Shown piece by piece: positions 1 to 10,020 of a stretch of DNA of 64,000 nt. This DNA is from Woeseiaceae bacterium (GTDB taxonomy: Bacteria > Pseudomonadota > Gammaproteobacteria > Steroidobacterales > Woeseiaceae), in NCBI GenBank assembly GCA_028280615.1, contig JANQLK010000002.1:62001-126000 (forward strand), given 5' to 3'. The notes beneath the pieces were generated by a model, which had not been told where the DNA came from, made no database searches, and worked only from the letters and a program-made list of their open reading frames with translations. Each line of letters begins with the position of its first letter. The stretch's first letter is position 1. A program made the translations under genes and the position numbers.

Positions 1-4
1 GCGC

Positions 5-820
5 GTGGACTCGGCACCGATCGGGGACCGCGGCCTCCAGTACGGCGACGGCCTGTTCGAAACCGTCGCAATCCGCGACGGCCGGCCGCGCCTGTGGCGG
101 CTGCACGTCGAGCGCCTGCAGTCGTCCTGTGAGCGCCTGGGCCTGCCGGCACCCGCGGCATCGGAGCTCGAATCGGCGCTGTCGTCCGCGCTGGCGGCGA
201 GCCGACTCGATTCCAAGACGCTGACGGCAAAGCTGCTGCTGACGGCCGGCGCCGGGACGCGCGGCTATCGGCGGACCCCGGCTTTGCAGGTCACGCTCAA
301 CGTCGGCCTGTTCGTTCCGGGCCGGTTCGACGCGCGCGCCTATGCTTCGGGCGTGCAGGTTCGGCTTTGCGACACCCGGCTCGCGATCCAGCCGAAGCTG
401 GCCGGCATCAAATCGCTGAACAGACTCGAGCAGGTGCTTGCGAGGCGGGAGTGGGCTGCGACGGAACCCTGGGAAGGGCTGATGCTCGACACCGAGGAAA
501 AACTGATCTGCGGTACCATGAGCAACGTGTTTCTCGTCCGCGAAAAGCAGTACCTGACGCCGCGGCTCGATCGCGCGGGCGTCGCCGGAATCATGCGTCG
601 GCACGTGCTGGAACTGCTCGCGGCAGACGGCGTCGAGTGCCGGGAGACACGCGTGTCTGCCGACGACCTCGGCACCGCCGACGAGGTATTCCTGACCAAC
701 AGCCAGCTTGGAGCCGTGCCGGTAGCGCGGGTCGATGACCGTGACCTGGCCGTCGGGCAGGCGACGCGCCGGGTACAGCGCTTGCTGGCGATAAACGGCG
801 TACCCGAGTGCATGCCATGA
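5..820 (+). CDS. pabC: Aminodeoxychorismate lyase (4-amino-4-deoxychorismate lyase), 5' end probably truncated by window edge
   Basis: Class IV aminotransferase motifs (DRGLQYGDGLFETVAI, KSLNRLEQVLAR, GTMSNVFLV); followed by mltG-tmk-holB as in many Proteobacteria. Confidence 0.9.
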   Translation: MDSAPIGDRGLQYGDGLFETVAIRDGRPRLWRLHVERLQSSCERLGLPAPAASELESALSSALAASRLDSKTLTAKLLLTAGAGTRGYRRTPALQVTLNVGLFVPGRFDARAYASGVQVRLCDTRLAIQPKLAGIKSLNRLEQVLARREWAATEPWEGLMLDTEEKLICGTMSNVFLVREKQYLTPRLDRAGVAGIMRRHVLELLAADGVECRETRVSADDLGTADEVFLTNSQLGAVPVARVDDRDLAVGQATRRVQRLLAINGVPECMP

Positions 821-1842
821 CGGCGACGGTCAAAATCGCCATCGGCGGGATTGTCGCGATCGTGCTCGCGATTCTGACCGGCGTGTTACTCATGCAGCGC
901 GCACTCGATGCGCCCGTCGACGTGCCCGAGGGCGGCCTCGCGTTCACGATCGAGCCGGGCGCGGCGTTCGGACCGATCGCGAACCGGCTCGAAGCCGAGG
1001 GCGTCATCTCGAGCGCGCTGGCATTGAAGCTCCTCGCGCGTGTGACCGGCGTGGCCGGCAGCGTTCATGCCGGCGAGTACCAGATCGAACCCGGCGCGAC
1101 GCCGCGCGCGCTGCTCGACCAGTTCACGAGCGGCGATGTCCGGCTGTATTCGTTCACGATCATCGAGGGCTGGGCACACTGGGAACTGCTGGCCGCACTG
1201 CATGCCGACGACAACGTCGTGGCTACGATGAGCAGCGAAGACTGGCCACGGCTACTCGATGAAGTCGGTGCCGAGACCGACTGGCCGGAAGGCCTGTTTC
1301 TGCCCGAGACCTATCGTTTTCCGGCGAATACCACGGATCGCAGCGTGCTGAAGCAGGCCTACGCCCTGATGCAGTCGACCCTCGCCGAGGAATGGCCGGA
1401 ACGTGCGCCCGACACGCCCGTCGATACGCCCTATGAAGCGCTCGTGCTCGCGTCGATCATCGAAAAGGAAACGGCGAGGGCGGACGAGCGCGAGCGCATT
1501 GCCGGCGTCTTTGCACGGCGGCTGGCCCGGCGCATGCGCCTGCAGACCGACCCGACGGTCATCTACGGCATCGGTCCGGACTTCAACGGCAATCTGACCC
1601 GCCGCGACCTGCGAACCGATACGCCGTACAACACCTACAGGCGCCATGGCTTGCCGCCGACGCCGATTGCGATGCCGGGCCGCGCGGCTATCCGCGCCGC
1701 GTTGAATCCCGCCGACGGTACCGAGCTTTATTTCGTCGCGACGGGCCTGGGCGACGGCAGTCACAAGTTCTCGACCACGAAAGATGAGCATGACGCCGCG
1801 GTGCGCGAATACCTCGAGCGATTGCGGAATAACGGGCGGTGA
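817..1842 (+). CDS. mltG: Endolytic murein transglycosylase MltG (YceG-like)
   Basis: N-terminal TM segment; LASIIEKET, TDPTVIYG, YNTYRRHGLPPTPIAMPGRAAIRAALNP motifs; ATGA overlap with pabC stop. Confidence 0.93.
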   Translation: MTATVKIAIGGIVAIVLAILTGVLLMQRALDAPVDVPEGGLAFTIEPGAAFGPIANRLEAEGVISSALALKLLARVTGVAGSVHAGEYQIEPGATPRALLDQFTSGDVRLYSFTIIEGWAHWELLAALHADDNVVATMSSEDWPRLLDEVGAETDWPEGLFLPETYRFPANTTDRSVLKQAYALMQSTLAEEWPERAPDTPVDTPYEALVLASIIEKETARADERERIAGVFARRLARRMRLQTDPTVIYGIGPDFNGNLTRRDLRTDTPYNTYRRHGLPPTPIAMPGRAAIRAALNPADGTELYFVATGLGDGSHKFSTTKDEHDAAVREYLERLRNNGR

Positions 1843-1850
1843 CACGAAGC

Positions 1851-2483
1851 ATGACAACGGGCAAGTTCATCACGGTGGAAGGCATCGAGGGCGTCGGCAA
1901 GTCGACCAACATGCGGCGCCTGATCGACCGCCTGGAGAGCGGCGGCAAAACGGTCGTCGAAACCCGTGAACCGGGCGGGACGCCGACGGCCGAGCGCATC
2001 CGCGAGGTCGTCCTGGGTCACGCCGAAGAGCCGATACCGGCAACGGCCGAGCTCCTGCTCATGTTCGCGGCACGCTCCGTGCTGGTCGAAAACGTGATTC
2101 GGCCCGCGCTCAAGGCCGGGAAGTGGGTGGTCAGCGATCGCTTCGTCGACGCCAGCCGCGCCTACCAGGGAGGAGGGCGCGGTATCCCCGCTGACCGTAT
2201 CGAGGCCCTCGCGGCGTGGGTGCTCGATGAACTGGAGCCCGACGCGACGCTGCTGCTCGACGCGCCTGTACAGACGGGCATGGCGCGCACGAGTTCGCGC
2301 GGCGAGCCGGACCGGCTGGACGGCGAGCAGGCCGCATTCTATTCGCGGGTACGCGAGACCTACCTGGCGCTCGCCGATGCCAGTCCGGACCGCTTTCACA
2401 TCGTTGATGCGTCGGGAACGATCGAAGAGGTCGGCACGAGGATCGATGAGATCGCCGCGCGATTGTTGTCGATCGGACATTAA
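1851..2483 (+). CDS. tmk: Thymidylate kinase
   Basis: P-loop GIEGVGKST, DRFVDASRAYQGGGRG, TREPGGT. Confidence 0.95.
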   Translation: MTTGKFITVEGIEGVGKSTNMRRLIDRLESGGKTVVETREPGGTPTAERIREVVLGHAEEPIPATAELLLMFAARSVLVENVIRPALKAGKWVVSDRFVDASRAYQGGGRGIPADRIEALAAWVLDELEPDATLLLDAPVQTGMARTSSRGEPDRLDGEQAAFYSRVRETYLALADASPDRFHIVDASGTIEEVGTRIDEIAARLLSIGH

Positions 2484-2507
2484 CTAATGCCTGTAAGATA
2501 TTGAAAT

Positions 2508-3470
2508 ATGGTACTTAACTGGCTATCCGATCTGGCGTCCCAATGGCACGGGCAAGCGCGGGCCGGCCGCTTGCCGCACGCCGTTCTGCTGGCCGGGCCG
2601 CCCGGCGTGGGCAAGCGGGCCGCGGCCGTATGGATGGTCCGCCTCAAGCTGAGTCTTGCGCCCGGCGACACGCCAACCTGGCCGTTCGATCGCCCGGAGC
2701 ATGCCGACCTCCACTGGCTCACGCCCCCGGAGGACAAGCACTCGATCGGTATCGACCAGGTCCGGGGCCTGGTCGACGAACTCAACCTGACCAGCTACTC
2801 GGGACTTGGCAAGGCGGCGATCATCGAACCCGCACAGCTCATGACCCACAGTGCGGCCAACAGCCTTTTGAAGACGCTTGAAGAACCACCCGGTGACGCG
2901 CTCCTCGTGCTCGTCGCCGACCGGACCGGCCGGACACCGGCGACGATCCTTAGCCGCTGCCAGCGCATCACAGTCCGCGCGCCGGCATTCGACCTCGGCT
3001 TGAGCTGGCTCGACCGCTTCAGGCCCGGCGACGACTGGTCGGAAGCGCTGCGCGCGGCAGGCGGCGCGCCGCTGGCGGCCGTGCGGGCCGCCGAGCAGCT
3101 CGATACCGCCCATGCCATGGCCGCGGACCTTTCGAAAGTGGGGCTTGCGGAGTCGTCGCCGGTTGCCGTCGCCGCGAGCTGGGCCAAACAGGACCCGGCA
3201 TTCGTCCTCGAATGGCTCGCCCGGCAGGTCCAGGCGCTCGCCAGGGCCAAGGCGGGGAACCGCGATGCGCTTCGCGGCGCGGCGATCGACGAATCTGTGC
3301 TCGAGCGCATGGACAGTCGAATGCTGTTTTGCTATCTAGATGACATAAATCGCCTTCGGGGCCAGACGCGCGGCTCGTTCAATGTGCAGCTGGCGCTGGA
3401 ATCCCTGCTGATCGACTGGGCAACCGGTCTGCGCGACGTCGAGACACGGGCCGGGTTCTGGGCATCCTGA
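2508..3470 (+). CDS. holB: DNA polymerase III subunit delta'
   Basis: GPPGVGKRAAA, HSIGIDQVRGL, SLLKTLEEPPGDALLVL; position after tmk. Confidence 0.93.
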   Translation: MVLNWLSDLASQWHGQARAGRLPHAVLLAGPPGVGKRAAAVWMVRLKLSLAPGDTPTWPFDRPEHADLHWLTPPEDKHSIGIDQVRGLVDELNLTSYSGLGKAAIIEPAQLMTHSAANSLLKTLEEPPGDALLVLVADRTGRTPATILSRCQRITVRAPAFDLGLSWLDRFRPGDDWSEALRAAGGAPLAAVRAAEQLDTAHAMAADLSKVGLAESSPVAVAASWAKQDPAFVLEWLARQVQALARAKAGNRDALRGAAIDESVLERMDSRMLFCYLDDINRLRGQTRGSFNVQLALESLLIDWATGLRDVETRAGFWAS

Positions 3471-3501
3471 GCCGGCGCCTCACTGCACCAGGGTAGCGAA
3501 A

Positions 3502-3840
3502 ATGAGCAAACCGGGACTTCTGACACTGACGATCAAGGACAAGAGCGCGTTGTACCTCGCGTACATGCCGTATGTGGTCAACGGCGGTTTGTTCATTCCG
3601 ACCGACAGCTCCTACGGCCTCGGCGACGAGGTGTTCATGCTGCTGAATCTCATGGGCGAGGCGGAAAAGATCCCCGTGGCCGGCAAGGTCATCTGGATGA
3701 CACCGAAGGGCGCGCAGGGCAAGCGCCAGGCGGGCATCGGCGTCCAGTTCAGTGACCAGGACCAGGGCAATACGCAGAAAAAGATCGAAAACTACCTGGC
3801 AGGCGCGCTGGGCGGGGACAAGCCGACGCACACGATGTGA
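3502..3840 (+). CDS. PilZ domain protein
   Basis: 112 aa, GGLFIPT...VAGKVIWMTP...GIGVQF typical of type IV pilus PilZ; follows holB as in many gammaproteobacteria. Confidence 0.85.
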   Translation: MSKPGLLTLTIKDKSALYLAYMPYVVNGGLFIPTDSSYGLGDEVFMLLNLMGEAEKIPVAGKVIWMTPKGAQGKRQAGIGVQFSDQDQGNTQKKIENYLAGALGGDKPTHTM

Positions 3841-3867
3841 GGAGCAGTCCCACGAGTCGTGGGCAGA

Positions 3868-4917
3868 TCAGGATGCGTCGCTTTCTATGCCGCCGCGCAA
3901 CACGTAGGCGCTGAATCCGCGCTCGCTTAGTATGTAGGCCCCGGCGGAGCTGCGCCGCCCCGTATCGCAGCAAACGACGTACTGTGTATGCTCGTCGAGC
4001 GTACTCAACTTGAGCCGGATGAAATACAGTGGAATGTTGGCGGCGCCGTCGAGATGGTGGTTCTCGAACTCGCTGGGCAGGCGCACGTCCAGCCACTGGC
4101 CGCCCTGAGCGATGATGCTCTCCGCCTGGCTGCGGTCCACCCATTCGAGCATCGGCTCGTTCAAGAGCTTCGTGAAGTCGTCTTTGCCGAGCCGCATGAC
4201 CGAGCCGTCGTTCTCCATCGTCACCGTTGCGTTGCGCTTCGCGTCCGAAATCAGCGCTTCCTCGCCGAACGTGTCGCCAACGTGCAGTTCGGCAAGCTTG
4301 ATGCCGTTCTTGCTGAGCGGCGTTTCGCGCGTGACCAGCGCCGAGCCCCGGGTCAGGACGTAAAAATAGTCGCCTTCCGCGCCCTGCTTGATGATGACGT
4401 CGCCGGCCTTGTAATTGATCTGCTGCATGCGCATGAAGATCGCCTGGATGTTGGCCGGCGGAATCTTGTGGAACGCCTTGGTCTGCAACAGCATCGTCAT
4501 CCAGTCTTCGTTGCCGCCTTCTTCTTCGGCGCCGTGGAGCTCCGATACCTCGTATTGCCCGGTCTGGTCCCAGGTCAGCATGACGTCGAGGAGATCTGAG
4601 TCGATCGACATGAACTTGACGCGGTCGCGGGCCTTCGCGGTCACGCGACGCGGATAGACCGGGGCGACCGGATTCCTGGCATGGTCCGTGCCGCCCTCGA
4701 CGGTGCCAACGGCGTTACCCTGGTCGAGAAGCTCGAGAACGCCCGAAACGACGTAGAAGGTCCGTTTCTCCGTATCGCCTTCGTTGAACAGCACCTGTCC
4801 GGGCGAGAGCTCGCGCACCTGCACCTTGCGGGCCAGTGCGGCGAGATTGTCCGGTTTCAGTCCATCCAAAGGCGAAAACCGCCCGAGCAGGTCAACACTT
4901 GTCTGCTCTTCGGTCAT
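3868..4917 (-). CDS. Cyclic-nucleotide-binding domain(s) fused to C-terminal rhodanese domain
   Basis: GDVIIKQGAEGDYFYVLTRG...GDTFGEEALI (cNMP-binding fold); WLDVRLPSEFENHHLDGAANIPL...VVCCDTGRRSSAGA (rhodanese, active Cys). Confidence 0.85.
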   Translation of the reverse strand: MTEEQTSVDLLGRFSPLDGLKPDNLAALARKVQVRELSPGQVLFNEGDTEKRTFYVVSGVLELLDQGNAVGTVEGGTDHARNPVAPVYPRRVTAKARDRVKFMSIDSDLLDVMLTWDQTGQYEVSELHGAEEEGGNEDWMTMLLQTKAFHKIPPANIQAIFMRMQQINYKAGDVIIKQGAEGDYFYVLTRGSALVTRETPLSKNGIKLAELHVGDTFGEEALISDAKRNATVTMENDGSVMRLGKDDFTKLLNEPMLEWVDRSQAESIIAQGGQWLDVRLPSEFENHHLDGAANIPLYFIRLKLSTLDEHTQYVVCCDTGRRSSAGAYILSERGFSAYVLRGGIESDAS

Positions 4918-5062
4918 ATCTTTCCTGCGTCGCTCATCGAGTTCTTTATTAGTGGCCGCATTTTAACTTCAAAACAACGACTTCCGATATACCCAGCCGC
5001 AAGCAGCGTGACTCGACGCACACTTTGTAGGGAAGGACTCCGTGCGGCAGCGCATTCGGTTT

Positions 5063-7102
5063 CTACCGCGCGGACTCCTGGTTCGGCTCTATTCGAGACC
5101 AGCCCGGATACGGCTTGAAGCGATCGTCGTAGGCATCGGCCAGCGCCTCGAGCCGCGCGATCGTCTCGTCGATACCGCGGTCCCTGGCGTACTTGATCGG
5201 GCCGCCGCGAAACGGGGCGAAACCTGTGCCGAAGATGACACCGGCATCCAGCAGGTCGATATCGTCCACGACGCCGTCCGCGTACACGGCGACGGCCTCG
5301 TTGACCATCGGCAGGATCAGGCGGTCCTCGATGTCCGACGGCACGGCACCCTCGGCCGCGGGCTTCTGGGCCTTGCCGTCCTCCCAGCGGTAGAAGCCCT
5401 CGCCGGCCTTGCGGCCCAGCTTGCCGGCATCGACCATCTCCACGAGGCGCTTCGGGATCGGCCGGTTCATCGCAGCGCCGAGGATTTTCGAGACGTGCAG
5501 CGCCACGTCGATGCCTACGCTGTCGATGAGTTCGACCGGGCCGACCGGCATGCCGAATGTCTCGGCGGCCTTGTCGATGGCCGCGAGCGAAACGCCTTCG
5601 TCCACGAGCGCCATGGCCTCGGCCATGTAAGGCGCGAGCACCCGGTTGACGACGAACCCCGGCGCGCTGCCGCATTCGAGCGGCAGCTTGCCGATGGCCT
5701 TGACGAAGCCCACGCCGATATCCAGCGCCTCGCGCTCGGTGTCGGCACAGCGTATGACTTCGACCAGCGGCAGCTGGGCGACGGGATTGAAAAAATGCAG
5801 GCCGATGAAGCGCTCGGGCTCACGGACAACCGAGCGAAGTTCCTCGAGCGGTATGCTGGACGTGTTGGTCGCGAGTATCGCGCCGGGCTTCATTCGTTCG
5901 AGCAGGCGCCTGTAGAGTGTCTGCTTGGCTTCCAGGTCTTCGAATATGGCTTCGATGACGAGATCGGCCTCGGCAGCGCCATCGCCGGCGACGTCGGCGC
6001 GCAGCCGCGCTGTCGTCTCGGCTCGCTTGCCGTCGTCGCGGACGCGTTTGGCATACAGCTTGCCGGCACGCTCGAGGGCCGGCTCGATGTACTTGAGCTC
6101 GCGGTCTTCGAGCGTCACCTGCATGCCGCGCAGGGCACACCAGGCTGCGATGTCACCGCCCATGACGCCGGCACCGACCACGTGCACGTGCCGGACCTCG
6201 GGCACGTCCGAGCTGCCCTGCGCCTTGAGCCGGTTCTGCAGAAAAAACACGCGCACGAGGTTGCGTGAGGTCGGCGTGCACATCAGTTCCGCGATGGACC
6301 GCGCCTCGGCGCGGTAGGCCGTATCGCCCCTGCCACCGTGCTTCGCCCACAGATCGATGATTGCGTACGGGGCGGGGTAGTGCTCCCGGCGTGCCTTGCC
6401 ACGAACCTGCTTCTCGAGTACCGAGCGTATGAACGGACGCGCGAGCGCACTGCCCAGGAGCCGCTCCACGAACGGCGCTTCCGCTTCCTTCGGCTTGCGC
6501 TCGAGCATGTCGACGGCCTTCTGTCGCCAGTCGTCTGCGTTGCAGGTGCCGTCGATGAGACCGATTCGCCGCGCCTTGCCCGGGTCGACGGGCGCTCCGG
6601 TCAGCATGAGCTGCATGGCCGGTCGAACGCCGGCACGCCGGATCGCCCGAACGGTTCCGCCGAAACCCGGATGAATGCCGAGCTGCACTTCGGGGAGTCC
6701 GATGATCCGCCGATCGGTGTCGAAGGCAATCCGGTAGTTGCAGGCGAGCGCGAGTTCAAGCCCTCCGCCCAGAGCGAAACCGTTCAGGACCGCCACGGTC
6801 GGGCCGGGCAGCGCCTCGAGACGATCCAGCACCTTCTGCCCCGAGCGGATCAGCTCGTAGCCCTGTTCGGGGCTCTCGATACCGGAAAACTCGTTGATGT
6901 CGGCGCCCATGATGAAGCCGCTTGGCTTCGTCGAATACACGACGACGCCGCGCGGGGCCTGGGCCTCGAGCGTCTCGAGGTGATCGTTGAGCTCGGTGAG
7001 GACCGCGGCAGAGAGCACGTTTGCGCCGCTGTCGGCCTTGTCGATGGCCAGCCAGGCGACACCGCCGTCGTCCGTTTCCAGGGACCAGTGTGATTCACTC
7101 AT
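5063..7102 (-). CDS. Fatty-acid oxidation multifunctional protein: enoyl-CoA hydratase / 3-hydroxyacyl-CoA dehydrogenase (FadB/FadJ-like)
   Basis: GADINEF, LGGGLELALACNYRIA, VVGAGVMGGDIA, HFFNPVAQLPLVEVI, GFVVNRVLAPY. Confidence 0.92.
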   Translation of the reverse strand: MSESHWSLETDDGGVAWLAIDKADSGANVLSAAVLTELNDHLETLEAQAPRGVVVYSTKPSGFIMGADINEFSGIESPEQGYELIRSGQKVLDRLEALPGPTVAVLNGFALGGGLELALACNYRIAFDTDRRIIGLPEVQLGIHPGFGGTVRAIRRAGVRPAMQLMLTGAPVDPGKARRIGLIDGTCNADDWRQKAVDMLERKPKEAEAPFVERLLGSALARPFIRSVLEKQVRGKARREHYPAPYAIIDLWAKHGGRGDTAYRAEARSIAELMCTPTSRNLVRVFFLQNRLKAQGSSDVPEVRHVHVVGAGVMGGDIAAWCALRGMQVTLEDRELKYIEPALERAGKLYAKRVRDDGKRAETTARLRADVAGDGAAEADLVIEAIFEDLEAKQTLYRRLLERMKPGAILATNTSSIPLEELRSVVREPERFIGLHFFNPVAQLPLVEVIRCADTEREALDIGVGFVKAIGKLPLECGSAPGFVVNRVLAPYMAEAMALVDEGVSLAAIDKAAETFGMPVGPVELIDSVGIDVALHVSKILGAAMNRPIPKRLVEMVDAGKLGRKAGEGFYRWEDGKAQKPAAEGAVPSDIEDRLILPMVNEAVAVYADGVVDDIDLLDAGVIFGTGFAPFRGGPIKYARDRGIDETIARLEALADAYDDRFKPYPGWSRIEPNQESAR

Positions 7103-7119
7103 GGAAGCTTGTCTCGTCG

Positions 7120-7854
7120 TCAGTACACTTCAAAATCGCAGATCAGCGGCAGGTGATCCGAGTGCCGAACGTCCGGGATCTGAAAGCCCGTGACGTTGAT
7201 TCCGTTCTGGTAGAGGACCCAGTCGAGTTCCTTGCGCGGGGCCCGGCTGGGGTAGGTCGGCAGCCCCTCGGCGTTCGCCGACTGGAGTCCGGCCGCCTTC
7301 ATGAACAGGTAAATCTCGTTTTCGCCCCAGAACGTGTTGAAGTCACCCGCCACGATGACCGGTTTCTCGGTCGCCTCGATCAGGTCGTAGAGACGCCGCA
7401 GCTGCAAATGCCGGTGCCGGTACTTCAGCGACAGGTGCACGAGGAAAACCGAGTATTCCTGCATCTCGAACTCGATGATCAGGCGCTTGATACCCGTATC
7501 GAAATAGTGGAACTTTTCGCCGTGGACCCGCGGCGCCGCCATGAACGCGTTACCCTGTTTGCGAACGATCGGCAATAACTGGTTGATCGACGAGGAGCCG
7601 TATTTCGTTTCGTAGGAGGTGTTCATCCCGAGGTCGGCGGCGATCGCCTCGGCCTGGTTGACCATCCGGCTGCGTATCGATCCCGTGTCGACCTCGATCA
7701 GTCCGACGATGTCCGGATCGACCGACTTGATGAACCGGGTCAGCTCGGGGAGCACGTTCGCGTTTCCGAGGACGTAGCCGGCGCCCGGCAGCGGCATGTG
7801 CATGCTGGCTCCGCCGCCGACGGCGTACCTTATGTTGTAAAGCAGCAGGCGCAT
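7120..7854 (-). CDS. Endonuclease/exonuclease/phosphatase family protein
   Basis: LLLYNIRYA, DIVGLIEVD, VIVAGDFNTF, VRHSDHLPLICDF. Confidence 0.88.
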   Translation of the reverse strand: MRLLLYNIRYAVGGGASMHMPLPGAGYVLGNANVLPELTRFIKSVDPDIVGLIEVDTGSIRSRMVNQAEAIAADLGMNTSYETKYGSSSINQLLPIVRKQGNAFMAAPRVHGEKFHYFDTGIKRLIIEFEMQEYSVFLVHLSLKYRHRHLQLRRLYDLIEATEKPVIVAGDFNTFWGENEIYLFMKAAGLQSANAEGLPTYPSRAPRKELDWVLYQNGINVTGFQIPDVRHSDHLPLICDFEVY

Positions 7855-7869
7855 TGGCGGTATTGTGTT

Positions 7870-8379
7870 ATGAAATTGATAGAATCGCTACGGGGAGTCA
7901 GCAATAAGGGGGCGGCAACCGTGTCTGAAGACAATCCGATAAGGGTCTTCGTAACGCACGCATTCAGCGAGTCGGACGATTACCTCCGAATTTTCGAGTT
8001 TCTCGAGTGCGTCGATCGCTTCTATTACCAGAACGTCAGCAAGCCCGAGGAGCGCCCGTCAGGCGGCATGGAGGAAATCAAGGACGTGCTCATCCAGCAG
8101 ATCAAGGAAGCCGAAGCCGTCTTTGTCGTGCCGGCGTTGTACGAGGCGCAAACCGACCTCGTCGAATTCATGATGCAGGTCGCGGACGCCAACCAGAAGC
8201 CGATGATTGTGATCCGCCCCTACGGACGCGTGGCCGAGACTCCCCAGGTGCTGGTCGAGCGCTGCAAGGAGCACATCGAGTGGAACGCCCGCGAGATGGT
8301 TGACGCGCTGAAGCGCCAGGCCCGGCATGAGGACACGGCTCGCTGGGAGGTCGTCGATTTTCCGGGATTTGAGCAGTAG
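7870..8379 (+). CDS. TIR-like domain protein (MTH538/DUF1863, ThsB-like fold)
   Basis: IRVFVTHAFSESDDYLRIFEFL...YYQNVSKPEERP...LIQQIKEAEAVFVVPALYEAQTDLVEFMMQVA...KPMIVIRPYG...EWNAREMVDALK resembles the TIR-like DUF1863 pattern. Start chosen at MKLIESLRG (7870). Confidence 0.7.
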   Translation: MKLIESLRGVSNKGAATVSEDNPIRVFVTHAFSESDDYLRIFEFLECVDRFYYQNVSKPEERPSGGMEEIKDVLIQQIKEAEAVFVVPALYEAQTDLVEFMMQVADANQKPMIVIRPYGRVAETPQVLVERCKEHIEWNAREMVDALKRQARHEDTARWEVVDFPGFEQ

Positions 8380-8418
8380 TTATTTACATTTTTCATGTAT
8401 TTGTAAAATATTCCTAAA

Positions 8419-9390
8419 GTGAATAATCGAAAACGTCCGATCGTCATCGCTCACCGCGGGGCATCGGGCTACCTGCCTGAGCATACGCTTCCGGCAAAGG
8501 CGCTCGCGTACGCGATGGGCGCCGACTATCTCGAACAGGACGTGGTCGCGACCGGCGATGACGAACTCGTCGTGTTGCACGATGTGCACGTCGATCGTGT
8601 CAGCGACGTGGCCGACCGTTTTCCTCGCCGTTCGCGTTCCGACGGCCGCTACTACGTCCGCGATTTCGCACTCGCCGAGCTCAAGGCCTTGCGCGTCTAC
8701 GAGCGCATGGAGGCCGACGGAAGCACGGTCTACCCGCGCCGTTTTCCGGGCAGGACCGGCAGCTTCCGGATTCATACGCTGGACGAAGAGATCGAACTCG
8801 TGCAGGGACTCAACGCGAGCGCCGGGCGAGTTGCCGGTATCTACCCCGAGATCAAGCGTCCCGCCTGGCACAGGGACGAGGGGGTAGACATTGCGCCGAT
8901 CATGCTCGAGGTGCTCGAGCGCTACGGTTACCGTGACAAAGACGATCCCGTGTTCCTGCAGTGCTTCGATGCCGACGAGATCGTGCGGCTCAGAAGGGAT
9001 CTCGGTACCCGCCTCAAGTTGATCCAGCTCGTGGGTGACAACAGCTGGGGCGAGTCCGCCACCGACTACGACAGGCTGCAAAGCGATGACGGCCTGGCCG
9101 CGGTAGCCGCGGTCGCGGATGGCCTCGGCCCGTGGTTCGAGCAGCTCTACACTCTGCAAGCCGGCAAACCGGCGAGCTCCGGCCTGACCGAGCGCGCCCA
9201 GGCGCTGGGGCTCGACGTGCATCCGTACACTTTCCGCCTGGACAGCCTGCCGCCGGGATTCGAGAGCTTCGATGCGCTGCTCGCCTTCGTCATCGACAAT
9301 CTCGGCGTCGACGGTCTGTTCACGGACTTCCCGGACGTCGCCCGTCGGGCCATCGAGGACCGGCAGGCGGCGCGGAAGGCTTCGCAGTAA
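8419..9390 (+). CDS. glpQ: Glycerophosphodiester phosphodiesterase (GlpQ-like), GTG start
   Basis: VIAHRGASGYLPEHTLPAKALAYAMGADYLEQDVVATGDDELVVLHD, YPEIKRPAWHR. Confidence 0.92.
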   Translation: MNNRKRPIVIAHRGASGYLPEHTLPAKALAYAMGADYLEQDVVATGDDELVVLHDVHVDRVSDVADRFPRRSRSDGRYYVRDFALAELKALRVYERMEADGSTVYPRRFPGRTGSFRIHTLDEEIELVQGLNASAGRVAGIYPEIKRPAWHRDEGVDIAPIMLEVLERYGYRDKDDPVFLQCFDADEIVRLRRDLGTRLKLIQLVGDNSWGESATDYDRLQSDDGLAAVAAVADGLGPWFEQLYTLQAGKPASSGLTERAQALGLDVHPYTFRLDSLPPGFESFDALLAFVIDNLGVDGLFTDFPDVARRAIEDRQAARKASQ

Positions 9391-9528
9391 GTTATTGTTC
9401 TATATAATAATTAGTCAGGCCAGTCCGACGCCGCGACGAGCTGGCCCGGCGTTCCGCCGGCGCCGTTCGATTGCGGGATTGAGAACTCGGTCCTTTTACG
9501 CCTGCCCGGCACGTCAGAAACTAGCCGA

Positions 9529-10020
9529 ATGGACATCGAGTTGACAAAAGACCTCGTCCTGACCGGCGTAGGCTCCTTCCTGCTCGGAGTACTACTGGCC
9601 TCGGTCGCTTCGCGTTTCGGCTCGCCGCAAGGCAACGGTGAGCGCGACCCGCGCGATCAGCGCATCCTGTCGCTCGAAGCTGAGCTCAGGGTCGCGCAGA
9701 CCGAAGTCGAGTCGATGCGCGAGAAGCTGGATGCCGCCGAGTCGTCGGTGAAAGAGTTCAACGAGAGCATCGCCAAGCGCGATGCCACGATCGCTCACCA
9801 GCAGGACAGCGTCGACAAAATGAAAAAGGACCTCAAGGAGTCCGTGCAAAAGACACGCGAACTGCGCGCGGAACTTTCCGACCGGGCGACGCAAAGCGTG
9901 CGATCCGAGGCCAAGCTGCGCGAAGTCGAGACCGAGCTGTCGGTCGCCAAGGCTTCGACCGACCTGATTGCGACGGGAGTGCTCGATTATTCAGTCGCCC
10001 CGGACCCCGACGACCCCTAG
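9529..10020 (+). CDS. Membrane-anchored coiled-coil protein
   Basis: N-terminal TM helix followed by long charged heptad-like coiled coil (RILSLEAELRVAQTEVESMREKLDAAESSVKEF...). Confidence 0.6.
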   Translation: MDIELTKDLVLTGVGSFLLGVLLASVASRFGSPQGNGERDPRDQRILSLEAELRVAQTEVESMREKLDAAESSVKEFNESIAKRDATIAHQQDSVDKMKKDLKESVQKTRELRAELSDRATQSVRSEAKLREVETELSVAKASTDLIATGVLDYSVAPDPDDP

